Shown here: piece after piece, positions 48,761 through 61,127 of the stretch
Layout of the letters: each line of letters starts with the position of its first letter
Numbering within the stretch: position 1 is the stretch's first letter
Position numbers and translations under genes: made by a program
The notes under the pieces: generated by a model
Told to the model about the DNA's origin: nothing
The model's database searches: none
The model's input: the letters and a program-made list of their open reading frames with translations, nothing else
Assembly: GCA_013399875.1 (NCBI GenBank)
Contig: VXAZ01007501.1
Span: forward strand, 1,216,155 to 1,280,154
DNA from: Gymnorhina tibicen
Lineage: Eukaryota > Chordata > Aves > Passeriformes > Artamidae
Length of the DNA: 64,000 nucleotides
Reading direction: 5' to 3'

Positions 48761-48780
48761 CTAGTGTCTCAAGACACTAG
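48761..48780. repeat. Compact inverted repeat with 9-bp arms
   Basis: CTAGTGTCT and AGACACTAG are exact reverse complements separated by two bases. The arms could pair as a tight stem in single-stranded nucleic acid or form a symmetric protein site. No T-run follows, and nothing shows a function. Confidence 0.9.
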
Positions 48781-51700
48781 TTGCTGTCAAAGCAGTAACA
48801 GAAAGAACCCAAGAGGTTTTTTTTGCTGACACCTCCCGAAGTGTAGAATCATCACATCAGATATATATATTTGGGGTTAGGAAGACCAGCTTCTGTTATA
48901 CGACCTCATCCAGCCAGACCTTTCTCTAAATCCTTGTCAAAAAACTGTTTATGATCCCAAGCCTGCCAGGAGAAACACTGTTTGTTCTCTCAAGCCCAGC
49001 TAACTTGTTTTCGATTATCTCCTTATTAAAGAAAAAGATTGTGCTTCATAAAGCAGTCCTAGATGTTGCAGAATTACTGCTTGAAACATAGAAATTGGAA
49101 CAACTCATTTTTATTTCAATATTGGTATCCTATGCCTTATGAGTCATTGTAATGATTCCCTGTTGCCTTCTGTACTGTGCTTAAACAAGTTAGGCATTTT
49201 CAAAGCTCTTAACTGAAGTCACAGTGGAATTAAAAGGACTTCTGCAGAAAAACACACAACACAGCTAAGGAAGACCCTTAGCTGGCCTGTACTAACCTCT
49301 CTTACAGCAAATTTTGTTCTCCCACCCTGTCTTATAAGCATGCTTCCCAAATCATGCTGTTTCCATTAGTTCATATGTTTTACTCATAAGAAAAAGGAAG
49401 GGGGAGGGATTACATCCAGAGCAACAAAGAAGTCTTCCACCATGCAGAACTGTAGCAGGATTTCTGTCTGAATAATCTTGCATTATTACATTGGTCCACT
49501 TGTCCCTTTCCTTTTTAAAACACATTTACACCTTTGCTATTAAGGCACACAATTCAAGGTTGCAATCCTGGTAATTGTGTGGGTGAACAGTTCCACGGAC
49601 CAATGGAGACAGTAAGTCCTGATTTCCAAGATTTGTGTGAAGGAGGTATCCCCACAATTAAACAAACAAGAAAAACCCCAAACCAGCACACCTTGTTTCC
49701 ATCTGCCCTTTCTCAACTCTGTATTGCTTTATCCCCACTGTTTTTCGTTGCATCAACACTGACTTCCCCATTCATGGGGAAAGTAGCATTGGATACAAAA
49801 GGTATTTTTTCCCCCCCTTTAAATAAAAGCAAATTTAAGTCTAGTGAGCTCAGGATTATGTCAGATTGTTTTTGGTTTTTTTTTTTAAACCAAATTAAGT
49901 AAAAAAAGGTAAATTCAACACATTAGTCTCATGAGTGGATATTCATAAGTCAGTATCTGCAGTGAAATTTGGTTCTGAAAACAGAACAACGGGGACCAGC
50001 TCAAACCATCATAACTGGAACCAAGCTGATTTTGATTTTCTGTTACCCAAACTGCACACATACACTTTGTAATTTGCGAATACAATTCACTGCAGCTGTA
50101 GAATAAATCAATCTGAAAATACATATATACATAAATAATACTGGTTTAATATTACTAGTGAGAAATCTCGACATCTCAGAAGACTTAAAAACTCTGAGTC
50201 AAGGCAAATTCCAGCAGTTTCAATATTTGAAATTTACTCAATTTCATTCAACAAATTCTTTCTAATATCATTTGGTATTTTGTGCCTCTATCTCTCACTG
50301 TATGTATGTGTTTATATGCACAGAGAAATATATACAAACTAACATTTTTTAAAATACTTAAATTGTAAAACAAGCATTATTTGTGTAAGATGGCTACCCA
50401 GAATTAAAACATAAATACTCCACAGGTAATGAGTTACCTCACTAAAGCTAGTAAACAACATTTTGAGGCATAAATGGACATAGGCTTATTTAGTTTGCTA
50501 TATACTGCCCAGAACAGCTGCAAACGTGTACCTTTTTATGGGAGTTCGGGATTCCATGTGTTTCAAACACCTGGCATTTGTTTTTTCCAGTTGGTATTGT
50601 TCAGGATATACTTCCTGGCACATCCCCCACTTCCAGTTGCCAAGAGAGTGGTGGAAGAACAAGACACCCTGGAACCATGTATTTTCTAAAGCAATACAAA
50701 AGATTGACCTTGGGTATTTACAAGTTGCTATTCCATCACACAAGTGGGTTTTTGTCACATTTTACCTATTAGCCAGCTTTCCTCCTTCAAATCTGCTTTA
50801 TTATGATCTATTCAGCGTTGAAAATTGAACAATAAATAGCCTGTATGCACTTGTTTTATTGTGCCAGTATTAATGGATGTTTTCATAATTGATATCAAAA
50901 AATAAAAATGTTTGCCAGCAAGCTGTTTGCATACAGAGAGAAAGAATTCCGCACTTTACAAAGAGGACTGCTTTAAGGAATAGAGCACTTATGTGAGAAT
51001 TCCTCTGTTCTACATACATATCAAATCTCCTGGAAAGGCAATAATTGCTACCAGTTTTTTCTGAAACTATGTGCCAGCTATAGAGCTGCACAGAAAGAAC
51101 CATGCAGCTACCAAATATATTAGTGTGCCACAGCAGTTCAGCAGTCCATGGCGGAGCTGCTTGCAGGTGAGAGGCCAGAGCACTCACTGGTGCAAATACA
51201 CCACAAGCTATGTGACCAGACTGAAGCAGAACACAAAACTTCCATGGTTTGTTTAATGCAGAGCTGTTTCTCAAGACTTTTCTGTCTTTCACCGCGTCCC
51301 CTTCTTGCAAACTCTCTGTGCCATGTGTGTATCTGCTTCTGAGACAGGCAGTGAAAAGATTTCAGACTGAGTTTCTTTGCAGACATCACATCTACTGACT
51401 GATCTGCTGACTGTACTACATCTGATTTTCCTCTGCTTTTCACCTTCACTAGCCCGCAGTTGCAGCATGAGACAATCGTACTTCTGGGATTACAAAATTC
51501 ACTCCAGATGTTGTACTCCTTTCTTTTCCAAGGGCATCCATTTTGTTATCCATCACTTTTTCCACTCAGTAAATAATTTAGATGGAATTATTGAATGGCT
51601 TTTCAAAACACTATTCTGAATATCACTCAATGGCATTACTCACACAAGTTTTATAGAAGTAAAACATTTCCATTCTGAAGATTAAATTTGATTTGTGAGC

Positions 51701-52122
51701 TGTGTATTGCAGAATTGAGCCACTTTTAAGAAAGTCAGGTTGATGAGAAGTCTCACTTTGACTTGAATCTGAAGCCAGTTCTAGGAAAAGGAATTCAAAG
51801 GAGAGTTTATTTCATACAAAGGCGGCTCAAGGCAGACATTGTCACAAACTACAAGGTCATGTTTTTCTGTCAATGCCTAAAATTTCATATTAGTACCCTA
51901 CTAGAACAGCCTTAAGAATTTTAAGAAAGGTTGAATAATTAAAAAAATCTCTTGAAGATAACTACAAATAGATTAGACAATTAGGCATTTAATATCAAAC
52001 ACAAATTTTTGCTGATTGTGGCTGTTTCATCCATTATCTCATCCAGACAGGAAAGGATGTAATAAATAGCCTTCTTGACAATATATCCCTGATATCTTTG
52101 ATCTTTCTTATTGCTTTGGGTT

Positions 52123-53147
52123 TGTGTGGCATGGTTTTGGTAGCAGGGAGGTTACAGGGGTATTTTTTGTGAGAAGCTGCCAAAAGCTTCCCCCTGTGTC
52201 CAGTACAGCAGTGCCAGATGGTTCCAAGAGAGATCTGCCGCTGACGGTCAGCAATGGTGGCAGGACTTCTAGCTAAAATACTTAAGCAGGGGAAAAAATC
52301 ACTGTGTAAGAGCCCTTCAGCCAGAGAAGAGAGGCCTGAGAATAGGTAAGAGAGACAGCCCTGTGGACAGCAAAGTCAGTGAGGAAAGAGGGGCAGAAAG
52401 TGCTCCAAGTACCAGAGCATAGATTATCCTGCAGTTTGTGGTGAAGATCACGGAGAGTCAGGCAGCTCATGGAGGTCTACAACGGAGCAGAGATCCACCT
52501 GCAGCCCATGGAGGACCCCCCACCGGAGCAGATGGATGCCTGAAGGAGGCTGTGACCCCATGTAAAGCCTATGCTAGAGCAGGCTTGCTGGCGGGACATG
52601 TGGACCCGTGGGGGACCCATGTTAGAGAAGTCTATTCCTAAGGAAATGCATCCCGTGGAAAGGACCCACGCTGGAGAAATTTGTGAAGAACTGTAGCCTG
52701 TGGGAAGGACTCAGACTGGAGAAATTTGTGGAGAACTGTCTCCTGGGAGAGGGAGCCCACGCTGGAGCAGGGGAAGACTGTGAGGAGCAACACAGACAAC
52801 TGACCACAACCCCCAGCCCTTATACCCCTGAGCTGCTTGGGAGTAGAGGGGTGAGTAGATAGAGAAATTGTGAGTGAAGATTAAAACATGAAAAAGGGAG
52901 AGGTGGGGGGAAGGTATTTTAAGATTTGTTTTTGTTTTCTCTTTACACTACTCTGATTTGACTGGCAATAAATTAAATTCATAAAGTCTGTTTTGCCCAT
53001 GGCAGCAATTGCTAAGTGATCTATCCCCGTCCTTATCTTGAGCCAAGAGATTTCATCTTATTTTCTCTCCCCTGGCCAGCTGAAAAGGGAGAGTGATACA
53101 GGGGTTTGGTGGCAGCCTGGCATCCAGCCAGTGTCAGACACACCACA
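52123..53147 (+). mobile_element. Long solo LTR of an avian endogenous retrovirus
   Basis: About 1.0 kb from TGTGTGGCATGG to CACCACA (TG...CA). In plus orientation: a U3-like start with TTTTGGTAGCAGGGAGG, a possible TATA-like word (TAAAATACTTAAG, about 52273-52285), a GC-rich central part with roughly 45-bp tandem units, a polyadenylation word AATAAA (52967-52972), and a U5-like end containing TGTTTTGCCCATGG and a TCCTTATCTTGAGCC segment. Its last 160 bp are related, in reverse orientation, to the left ends of the LTRs at 12289, 17529 and 20099. No gag, pol or env text is adjacent. No clear target-site duplication is seen. LTRs normally provide promoter and polyadenylation signals; activity of this copy is unknown. 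Confidence 0.87.
52622..52762 (+). repeat. Tandem units inside the long LTR
   Basis: Three head-to-tail units of about 45-50 bp begin TTAGAGAAG (52622), TGGAGAAATTTGTGAAG (52672) and TGGAGAAATTTGTGGAG (52717), each running through a GTGGGA- or GTGGAA-like segment to a CCCACGC- or CTCAGAC-like end. A further degenerate start, TGGAGCAG, follows at 52763. Related units extend upstream with more divergence. Copy number of such units varies among LTRs of this kind. Confidence 0.8.
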
Positions 53148-56100
53148 TTCATATTTTAAAAATCCTCTTACCTGTAGTCTATTTGCCAAAATTGAGGTTT
53201 GTTCAGTGATAAGGCTTCAGTGATGAGGATTGACATTAACAGTTCTCCAAAAGGAATTTGACTGCAGTGACTATTCTGGACTCTTGGACTCACCCAGTTA
53301 GCCCAGAAGCCACATCTGCTCATGAACTGGAGAATATGAGAAGTAATTCCCACAAGAACAAAGCAAAATAGAAGAAAGAAAATGGGCTTCCACTATCCTG
53401 CTATTCAAACTATGCTGCTGTACAACATCTAAAAACCTCTGCGTCTCCCTGCCCTATTCTTTCTGCACACAAGAAGAAAATTTAGAATCATTAGCAAGAA
53501 GAGAGGTGCTGACTCAGGACTTGAAGGCCTGCCAACACCTACCTAAATTAAAGATCTTGAGTAATCAGACGGAAGTGCTTCAAACTATTTTTAGTCTTGT
53601 TTCATTGAAATGACAACTTTACCTTTTGTTACTCCATCTTATTAGTCAACACATTCTTGTTTGTGTTAAAGTCTCACTTCCACAAAGTCTCTTTCGATAT
53701 AGTGTCACTGGGTTGAAAACTTGATTTACTGTACAATCCAAATTTCGGCCTGGATTAAGGTTTGGAAAAGCTCTTTTGCTAACTGTGACAGGAACAGGCA
53801 TTTTACCAGTATAATGTTGCTTCCCTTGGCAAAGAATTAAAACTTGATACTGTGAGCAACTTAAAAACAATAGATTGCAATTTGATCACTGTATTGTTCT
53901 ATCTTTATCTACCTAAATTGCCTTATAATAAATTAGATGAATATAACACTTGATCAACACTTTTTATTCAAAAAATCTATAGATGTATATGAAACTGGTT
54001 TAGTCTGCCAAAACCTAACATGGGTCATGAGCTCTGAAGGTGTACGTAACACCAGGCAAGAGTTCTGCAGGCTACTTGGCTCTTCTTCCAAAAGAATATC
54101 CAAATCCTCACACTGGGGAATTTTTCTATAAGGGAATACATTTCCCACTGGTACTTATTAGTGTCAGTTGCCAAAAGGTTTGCTAGAGAACATAGGTTTT
54201 CTGCTCATCCCTGAAGAAGCAGAGCTCAGGAGCGCAATGCTTTTAGGTAGGGAGAATACAACAGAGCTCTGGCCTGAAAAGCAGACATCTGCAACTGCCA
54301 GTAGGGCATAGTGGTCTCAGTTAAATGATTAAAAAGAAAAACAGCACTGGATGGAAACCCCCCAAGCTCTTTCTTCATTGTAATGCAACACATTTTGCAG
54401 GTGCATCTAAACAGTTTAGTAACATCAAATTTTGAGTAACTCCATTAGAGTTTAGGGCCTGTGATGCTTTGGGCTCACTAGACACCTGTTTGTCAGCTGT
54501 GCAGTCTGTTCCCTGCACCACAGAGGTCTAGGTGTAGGGCAGCAGTAGTCAGCAAGCACATAAAGAGCTGGCACCCTAGGGGATACAGCTTCTATACATG
54601 GCTTTTCTTAAGGAAATTGGTGGCCAGGCAGTGGGATTGCTGTTGGTGCCACATGATTCATGGTTCTGATGCAAATTCAAGTATGTGTACAGGCATGGTA
54701 GGTTGAAATCAGTATAATTAAGGCTCAGACACATCTGTAAATGTGTTATTCGTAGGACAGCCTGGTATTATATTCACTTTGAAACAGCTCATTCTAATAA
54801 CAGAATCAAGCCTGTTTACAGAAGAAAATTGGACAGACACAGCTAAACAGTGGTATCGATAGAAAACTTCGGAAGACCTTTATCCTGCTGTGTTGTTTTC
54901 TTACATGAAAGTTTTTCAGATACCACAGTCTGCATTTTAGGAGTTTGTAGTTTATTTCCCAGAAAGCAATAGGTTTGTTTTCATTGTCAGCCGTCGAAGA
55001 AGTTTGGGCTGAGCGTGTCTTTTTACTGTTGACTTCGCATTTCTAACCTGACTTTTTTTTTAAAAAAAAAGATGTTATTTATATTAAAGGATAGTGTAGT
55101 TCCCTAATAGTGAGGCTGTTGAAAGAGGACTAATAGAGTTATTCATGTTTAACAAAACGGCCATCCAGCTCTGCTTTGATGAAAGAGGGATTACATATGA
55201 CTTCTGTCTGAGCAGCTTCAACACTATTTCTTACTCTAAGTGCAAGAAAAACTCATTATTTGAGTATTATCTCATGAACAAGAAATTTTGTCCAGTTAAC
55301 TGTGAAAGTGTGGAAGAGCACGTGGAATAAAAACTGGAGCAAACCCTCCAAAGAACAGTTTCATAAAGGTCTCATGAAGTCGCCGTTTATCCAACTGTCT
55401 TGATCAACTTGTCTCTCACTAATTTTTCTTGTCTTCCCACAGTTGTGCTGCAGCTAGCATGAAACTGATTAAAACTGGAGATCAAAGAGAGTTCCAAACG
55501 AAGTATAAATTTTCCAAAATTGTGTTGCACATGCTCAGCAGGCACCAAGGGGGGGAAAGAAGTCAACAATTTGTATAAACAAAAGGCACATAAGAAAATC
55601 ATCATGCTGAAATATTGCAAACTAACAGCAGGCTAGAGTAAAACATCCATATTGCCAGAACTAATTTATTTCTTTTAGCATTACCTTTATAATCCTTCAC
55701 CAAGAAGGAATCTTTTTTTTTTTTTAAAGCATGACAAATATGAATTATAATCAGTTGGGTTAGATTAGTTTTTCTTTTTTTAGAGATAGATTTTCTCTCC
55801 CTGAATCTTCAACTGTGACTGCAATGAGTTTCTTCAGAGAAAGACAGATATTACAAGAGAAAGAGAGAGATTACAAAAAAGCTCCTGCCATTTTCCATTA
55901 TTAAACCATAAAAAAAAAGAAAAAGAAAAAGGCAAAATAAAAACCCTTGGAGAAACCTGTTCCCTGAGTTGACGGAAGAAGTGACAGGGTTTGTAAAACC
56001 TGATGTATACTTAACAGATAATGTCATGCACTGAGGGGGACAAGAACAATTGGGGAAAGAAGGAATCAACTCGAATAGTCTCAAGGGGAATCAGACAAGA

Positions 56101-56365
56101 CAGACTACTAATAATCAGGCTTAAAATGTCCACAGATTAATTTAAGGGTGAAAATATTTGTGAAGAATTCTGGTAGGTAGGATCTTGTGAAAGACAGGTC
56201 ATTAGGAAAAATGGCCTCGAGTGAACTGGCTAGACTTTTAGAACAATCTCTCCACAGCATAAAGAGTGGTCACATCTGATGTTCAGAAAAAATAGCAAAC
56301 ATAGGAGGATACTGGCTTTATCAAACAAGGACTGAGCTCCAGCACAAACTAACCATATAGAGGAG
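53148..56365. other. Unique-looking AT-rich DNA, no gene seen
   Basis: About 3.2 kb without a recognised gene. A T-rich run at about 55711-55724 and A-rich segments near 55910-55940 are present. Open frames of 61 to 77 codons have no motifs. Confidence 0.5.
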
Positions 56366-56563
56366 TTGGAATTAAGGCAGGAAGCAAAGAAATGTAGAGG
56401 AATCTCCTGGCCATGCTGGGATGATACTAGAAAAGCTGAAGCTCAGCTACAATTGAAACCAATGAGGAACAAGGGCAACAAGAAGCTCTTCTACCTCTAT
56501 ACTAATGGCAAAATAAAGAAAGAAGACAGGGACCTCTTGCTCAATGGGCAGGTGGTTTTGTGA
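56366..56563 (+). pseudogene. CR1 ORF2 linker remnant
   Basis: A 65-codon stretch with a DDTRKAEAQLQLKP segment (residues 19-32) and NKGNKKLFYLYTNGKIKKE (about residues 34-52). This matches the charged connector of CR1 ORF2, in which KAKAQLEL- and NKKxFYxY-type words are typical. It ends at a TGA after LLLNGQVVL. The reverse transcriptase does not follow in frame. No function is expected. Confidence 0.7.
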
Positions 56564-57160
56564 CAGCAGATATATTTAAAGCTGAAGTACTCAACCCCTT
56601 CTCTTTGTATCAGTCTACAACTGACTCTCCCAGGACTCTGCCTAGAGAGAGGGTTCGAGAAAGTGAAAATTGATCAAGTCTGTAATCTGTTTCAGAAATT
56701 CTTGACCCATGTGTGCTTCCCAGTACCAGAGAGACATTGATAAACTGAGGCAGGATCTGACTGCAAAGGCAGTCTAGTTGGGAGGCTCACATGCCTTGTG
56801 AACAGAAGCTGAGGAAGTGAGGCTTTTCTGGGGAAACCTGACGGCAGTCTTCTACTGCCTGAAGGGGGATTAAGATGGGAGAGCCAAAATCCTTACAGAG
56901 ATGCACTGTGGGACACCAGGATACAATGATCCTGAATTGAAATAGAGGAGGTTTTATCTACATTAAAAAAAAAAAAATGGTTGAAAGGTAGCTGAAGGTT
57001 GACACATGGTGCACAGCCTTCCATGGAGGTTTTTAAGGGCTACCTGTACAAAGGCCTGACAAAGCCAAGCTGAAGTCAGCACTGATCATGGTTTACAGTG
57101 GGAAGTTGGACGGGATGACCTCTCAGGGCCCCTGCCAAGCTGAATTTTGTTATTTTTAAG
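56366..57160 (+). mobile_element. Decayed CR1 LINE
   Basis: The left part (56366-56563) still translates as the CR1 ORF2 linker between endonuclease and reverse transcriptase. Beyond that the coding text is lost or deleted. The right end keeps 3' UTR words near 57025-57130, including CCATGGAGGTTTTTAAGGGC and GGAAGTTGGACGGGATGACC. An A13 run at 56965-56977 lies inside and is not the element's tail. CR1 normally has several hundred codons between these landmarks, so most of the reverse transcriptase has been deleted. It is an old copy. Confidence 0.68.
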
Positions 57161-60100
57161 ATTGTTCCTAGACACAGATGAAATATAAGGAAATGTCCAC
57201 CCTATCACTGAACTTACAACTTGTGTGTACTAACAACTAAATCCTGCAAACTAATGTAAGTTGTAGTTAATTGATTTTATATGGATATTAAGGCCCATAA
57301 ATACATGGTTTGATATTCAGAAGTAAGTTGCTCTGAAGTTCTGGGTGTTGCCTAAAATAAGTAACCAGAATTATGCATTTTACAGTCAGTATACTACCTT
57401 TATATAATATTTTATTACAGTTGAATGGCCTACTTTATATATCTTCCTATATTTACATAAAATTTAACTCAAAGGTTTACTGTGGAATAAGTAACTGATC
57501 ATCCTACTAGTGGTGTAAAACTGGTAAGGACTAAACCACTGAACAAATAGAACTTATTTTTACCTTCTCTTTTAAGATTTCATCAAGCATACTAGCACTT
57601 GAATTTCACAAGATGCCCAAGGCTTTAAGAGCTCAGAGTCTCATTTTAAGCCCTTGGGTTTGAAGACATTGATCCAAATTTGTTGACATAACCAGGCAGA
57701 TCACAGTGTCTCTTTTCCAACCACATAATGAAAATAACTACGTGAATAAACATTTTAAAAATGCTATCCTGGAGATTCAGGCCCATGAGAGTACATCCTC
57801 ATTTTTAAGAAATGAAGAGAAAAATGAACTCATTGACAACTGAAAAAAAAAGAATGTTTAGACAAACATTGGAAGAAAACAAATATCAACACATCAACAC
57901 TGGTATTGAGTTTTCTGAGATTTAAACTACTTAAAGTCTCACTGAAATTATAATTTGCTGGCCGTGACTAAACCACGTTACAAATCCAGGAGGAAAGCAT
58001 GTTTACCAAGCACAATTACACACTGACGAAAAACCTTTATAAAGGCAAACAAATAGAGCAATAGAGACTGAATTGAAGACAATTCAAATACTTGCAATTA
58101 TGAAGAGTTTAAAGCCAGTGATGGACCAGGGACTGCATACTCTATGAGGACTGTAACTACCTACCACAAAGAAGATCAAGGAGGCAAGGATATATGTTTA
58201 GATGGGAGCAGCATGAAGGGACCAAAGCAGACAGCAGGGAAGAAGGACCAGTTTATGTCAAGGATAAAGAACATGTATGGTCCTATTCCTATTTTTGCTG
58301 ATGCCCTTTACAAGAGATAAAGTGTCATCTAATAACTTTTTATCCTACAGAACTGAAGGTCTGAGACAAGTCACCAGTCTCAATTTTAGACATTGATCTT
58401 AGCTTTGAAGTACAAAGCCTAGCTCCAGCTTTGGGATTCTTTTTGCCACAGAAGTTCAGTCCCACAGGCAGAGGTGGAAGAAGGTTGTTTCACGAAAGAT
58501 ACATTAATGTGGGTTTCTGTAGTGGGCACAGAACATTACATTGCAAGTGGGAAGCTGTGCATGTCTGGGTATCATTCCATACCCCATATATATATTTTTT
58601 TTAGGAGCAATTTTTCTCCTGTAGGTTTAAGCATCTTCTAGCCCTGCATCACACATTTTCAACCAGTTGAAGAATACTAGCTGGTGCTCAGAATTACAAG
58701 TAATTTCATGAAAGGATGGAAACATTCAACATACATATTTGCATTGATCTTCAAGACAATTAAACATTTTCATGTAAAAAATCATTAAAAAAGAAGAAAA
58801 AAGAGAAACACTCTAACTTCACTAAGCTTAAAAATCTGAATATTCCAAAACTAAAAGTATATTTTACTACATGTGCATTTTTTAAACTGTAAGGCTATAA
58901 CCTGGAAAGCACTATGCATAACATTGTAAAAATTACCAGGATGTTTAGGAGCCTAAGGCTTATTCACTGTGCCATAAATTTATTGTAAATTAGTATGTGA
59001 ACTCACAGCACACCAAATTCCCATGTAGACAGACACAGAGCAAATATTAAGAAGAATAACTTGTAAGGTAGACAGTCCCTATTTTTCACTATTTTTCTCG
59101 AATAAAGCCTTCTGTATTGGAATGCCTTGGCACACAGATGGGAGGGAAAGAAAACAGAGGTGGACTGTGCTGAGAAGAAGACATTGTGGAGGAGAACACT
59201 GGAATTCAGAAAAAAGGGACTACGAGGGAAAACATGGGAGAGAAGGTACAAATTAGACTCAGCACAAGAAGCAGAAGGATGTGAAGATACAGAGAAATAA
59301 AAAAGATAAATAACATTAATAATCAGGGAAGAATAAGTACAACACCAAACAAAAAAATCTATGCTAGAGTGCAAAGAAAAATTCAGATAAAGCATGTCTG
59401 CAAATTCCCAAACACAAACCAGTAAAGCTGTGTATTTTCAAGGTATGCATGCAGCTTCCTACATTTCATTAAATGAGCTGACCTGCATGTATTTTTATGG
59501 ATCCCAGTACAGACCCAGGAGCCCAGACCAAGTTTCCTGAAATGCACTGAGGTCCTCTCTCAAGTAGCCATGCAGGCCTGTTGGAGCTTTGTCATATCAG
59601 ACAGGGCAGAGAGCATGTCTCAGCTGCAGTTCAAATGAGACCACAGCAATGCAGCCCATCACAGGTTATCATCTATACGAATATCTTGCTTCAACCTGAT
59701 TCACTGGCATGTTCAAAACAAAGCTTTTCATGACACTGAAAGGCTGTGTTTGAATTATCATCCCAACACAGGAAGAAAAATATCTGAAAAATTCCCCTGG
59801 GACAGACATTCATTTCCCATTAGCTCCTAGGGTCCGAACCACTACCCAGCCTGAATACAAACATACTCTCAGACCCGCTCTACCACCACTCATTGTTTAT
59901 TCCCCAATTCTGATAACACTTGCTTTCTTTTCACCTCCCTGGATTTTTTTCTTCTTTTTTTTTGACGTCTCAGTCCTACACATACCCTGTTGTCTTTTCT
60001 GTTCCTCACCTTGTTTTATTTAATCCTCCTCTTTTCATTTCCTTCCTATTCTTCCCTATCCTATTGATACTTCCTGTCTCTTGGATCCCAGGTGAGCAGC

Positions 60101-60405
60101 CTCTTCAAGGCACAGAAGCCCACAGTTATTTCACTTGTTGGGGGGATGGTGCAAGCCTTGACATAAACAGCTGATTTGGGAAAATAGATATTTGCAGCTC
60201 CTGAACTGGATTTATTACAATACACAAAGAATAAGTGTGTCAAGTATTTTGCCTGGGGTTACTGCCTGTCTAAGATTTTATATAGGTTCTAGGATTTATA
60301 TAGTTTTAAAAAGTTCACTTCTCTAGTGTCCAAATAGTATCTTTTCCTAATCAAACTAGTAGCAACAAATTCAACATTGTCGTTGGTACTTGAACATACA
60401 TTTAT

Positions 60406-60421
60406 ACACACACACACACAA
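60406..60421. repeat. Short CA microsatellite
   Basis: Eight AC dinucleotides in a row follow TTTAT. A common simple repeat. Confidence 0.9.
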
Positions 60422-60932
60422 TCCCCTAAATCTAGAAGTACAGCTGTAAAAGTAAGGCAGGTATAGATTTAGAAGGCTTTATTGATCCCATCTGCTTGTT
60501 GAACACACAGCACCTGCCCATAACTGAACTCCTAAAATCTTGTCCCGACATAAAACTTTGAGGGCAGGCTCTTCTGTCATCGTTTTTAACAGGACATCTT
60601 TTTTAGATTCCTCAGGGCTCAGTGTGTTTCAATTGCCTTTCCACATGCAGCTGAGAGAGAACAATTTTTTGCCATGAGGGGAATAAATGGATGCAAGATC
60701 TCAGTGACTGGAAAGTTCCATCCAACTTTTTCCTTTGCTAAGGGAGTTCCTGGACCAAAAATCTGCCATTACTTACACACAGACTGCACAGTGCTGGTAG
60801 CTAAACAAGTTGAAAAATCAGTGAAGGGGATCTGAATTTAAACAAATTGAAGAATGTAATTCGTAACAAAATATATGTACACTTGAAAATTACTTCAAAT
60901 GCTAAAAAAAGAAAAATAGACCGGAGCTGGAA

Positions 60933-61127
60933 ATGCAGTTCTGTGTTTCTTTGCTAGCTCTTTTTCTCCTGTGTAAATCTGAAGCAGAAGACAAATCCTG
61001 GAAGGAAAACGGCCTCCAGTTGTCTAGATGTCTAAGAAATTTTATGCCAGTAAGCAAAAACATATCCCAGGTGGCTTTGACTGTGTTACTCTGGTCTAAT
61101 GGGAGAGCAGTGCATATACCTCAGTGA
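60933..61127 (+). other. Small open frame with signal-peptide-like start, unknown
   Basis: I do not recognise this 64-codon frame. Residues 1-18 are hydrophobic (MQFCVSLLALFLLC then KSEA) and resemble a secretory signal peptide with a plausible cleavage site after about residue 18. The remaining 46 residues are polar, with two cysteines in the whole frame and no known motif. The ATG has an A at position -3, which is acceptable for translation. No promoter, splice donor or polyadenylation signal was established. Three further small plus-strand frames follow up to 61787, in different frames. Hydrophobic starts arise often by chance, so this is only a candidate. Confidence 0.15.

Larger units (their letters stand above)
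44968..52122. other. Unique-looking AT-rich DNA, no gene seen
   Basis: About 7.2 kb without a recognised gene. It contains a possible ancient repeat tail near 46345-46440, a 17-bp tandem duplication (48188-48220) and a compact palindrome (48761-48780), listed separately. Open frames up to 146 codons (50870-51310, minus) overlap others on the opposite strand and have no domain. Confidence 0.5.

Noticed and set aside
48840..49060. A possible very old minus-strand CR1 tail (TAGAATCATCACATCAGATA followed by a GGTTAGGAAGACC phrase)
   Set aside because: Only one or two short phrases resemble CR1, and the order of later segments does not fit well enough to annotate.
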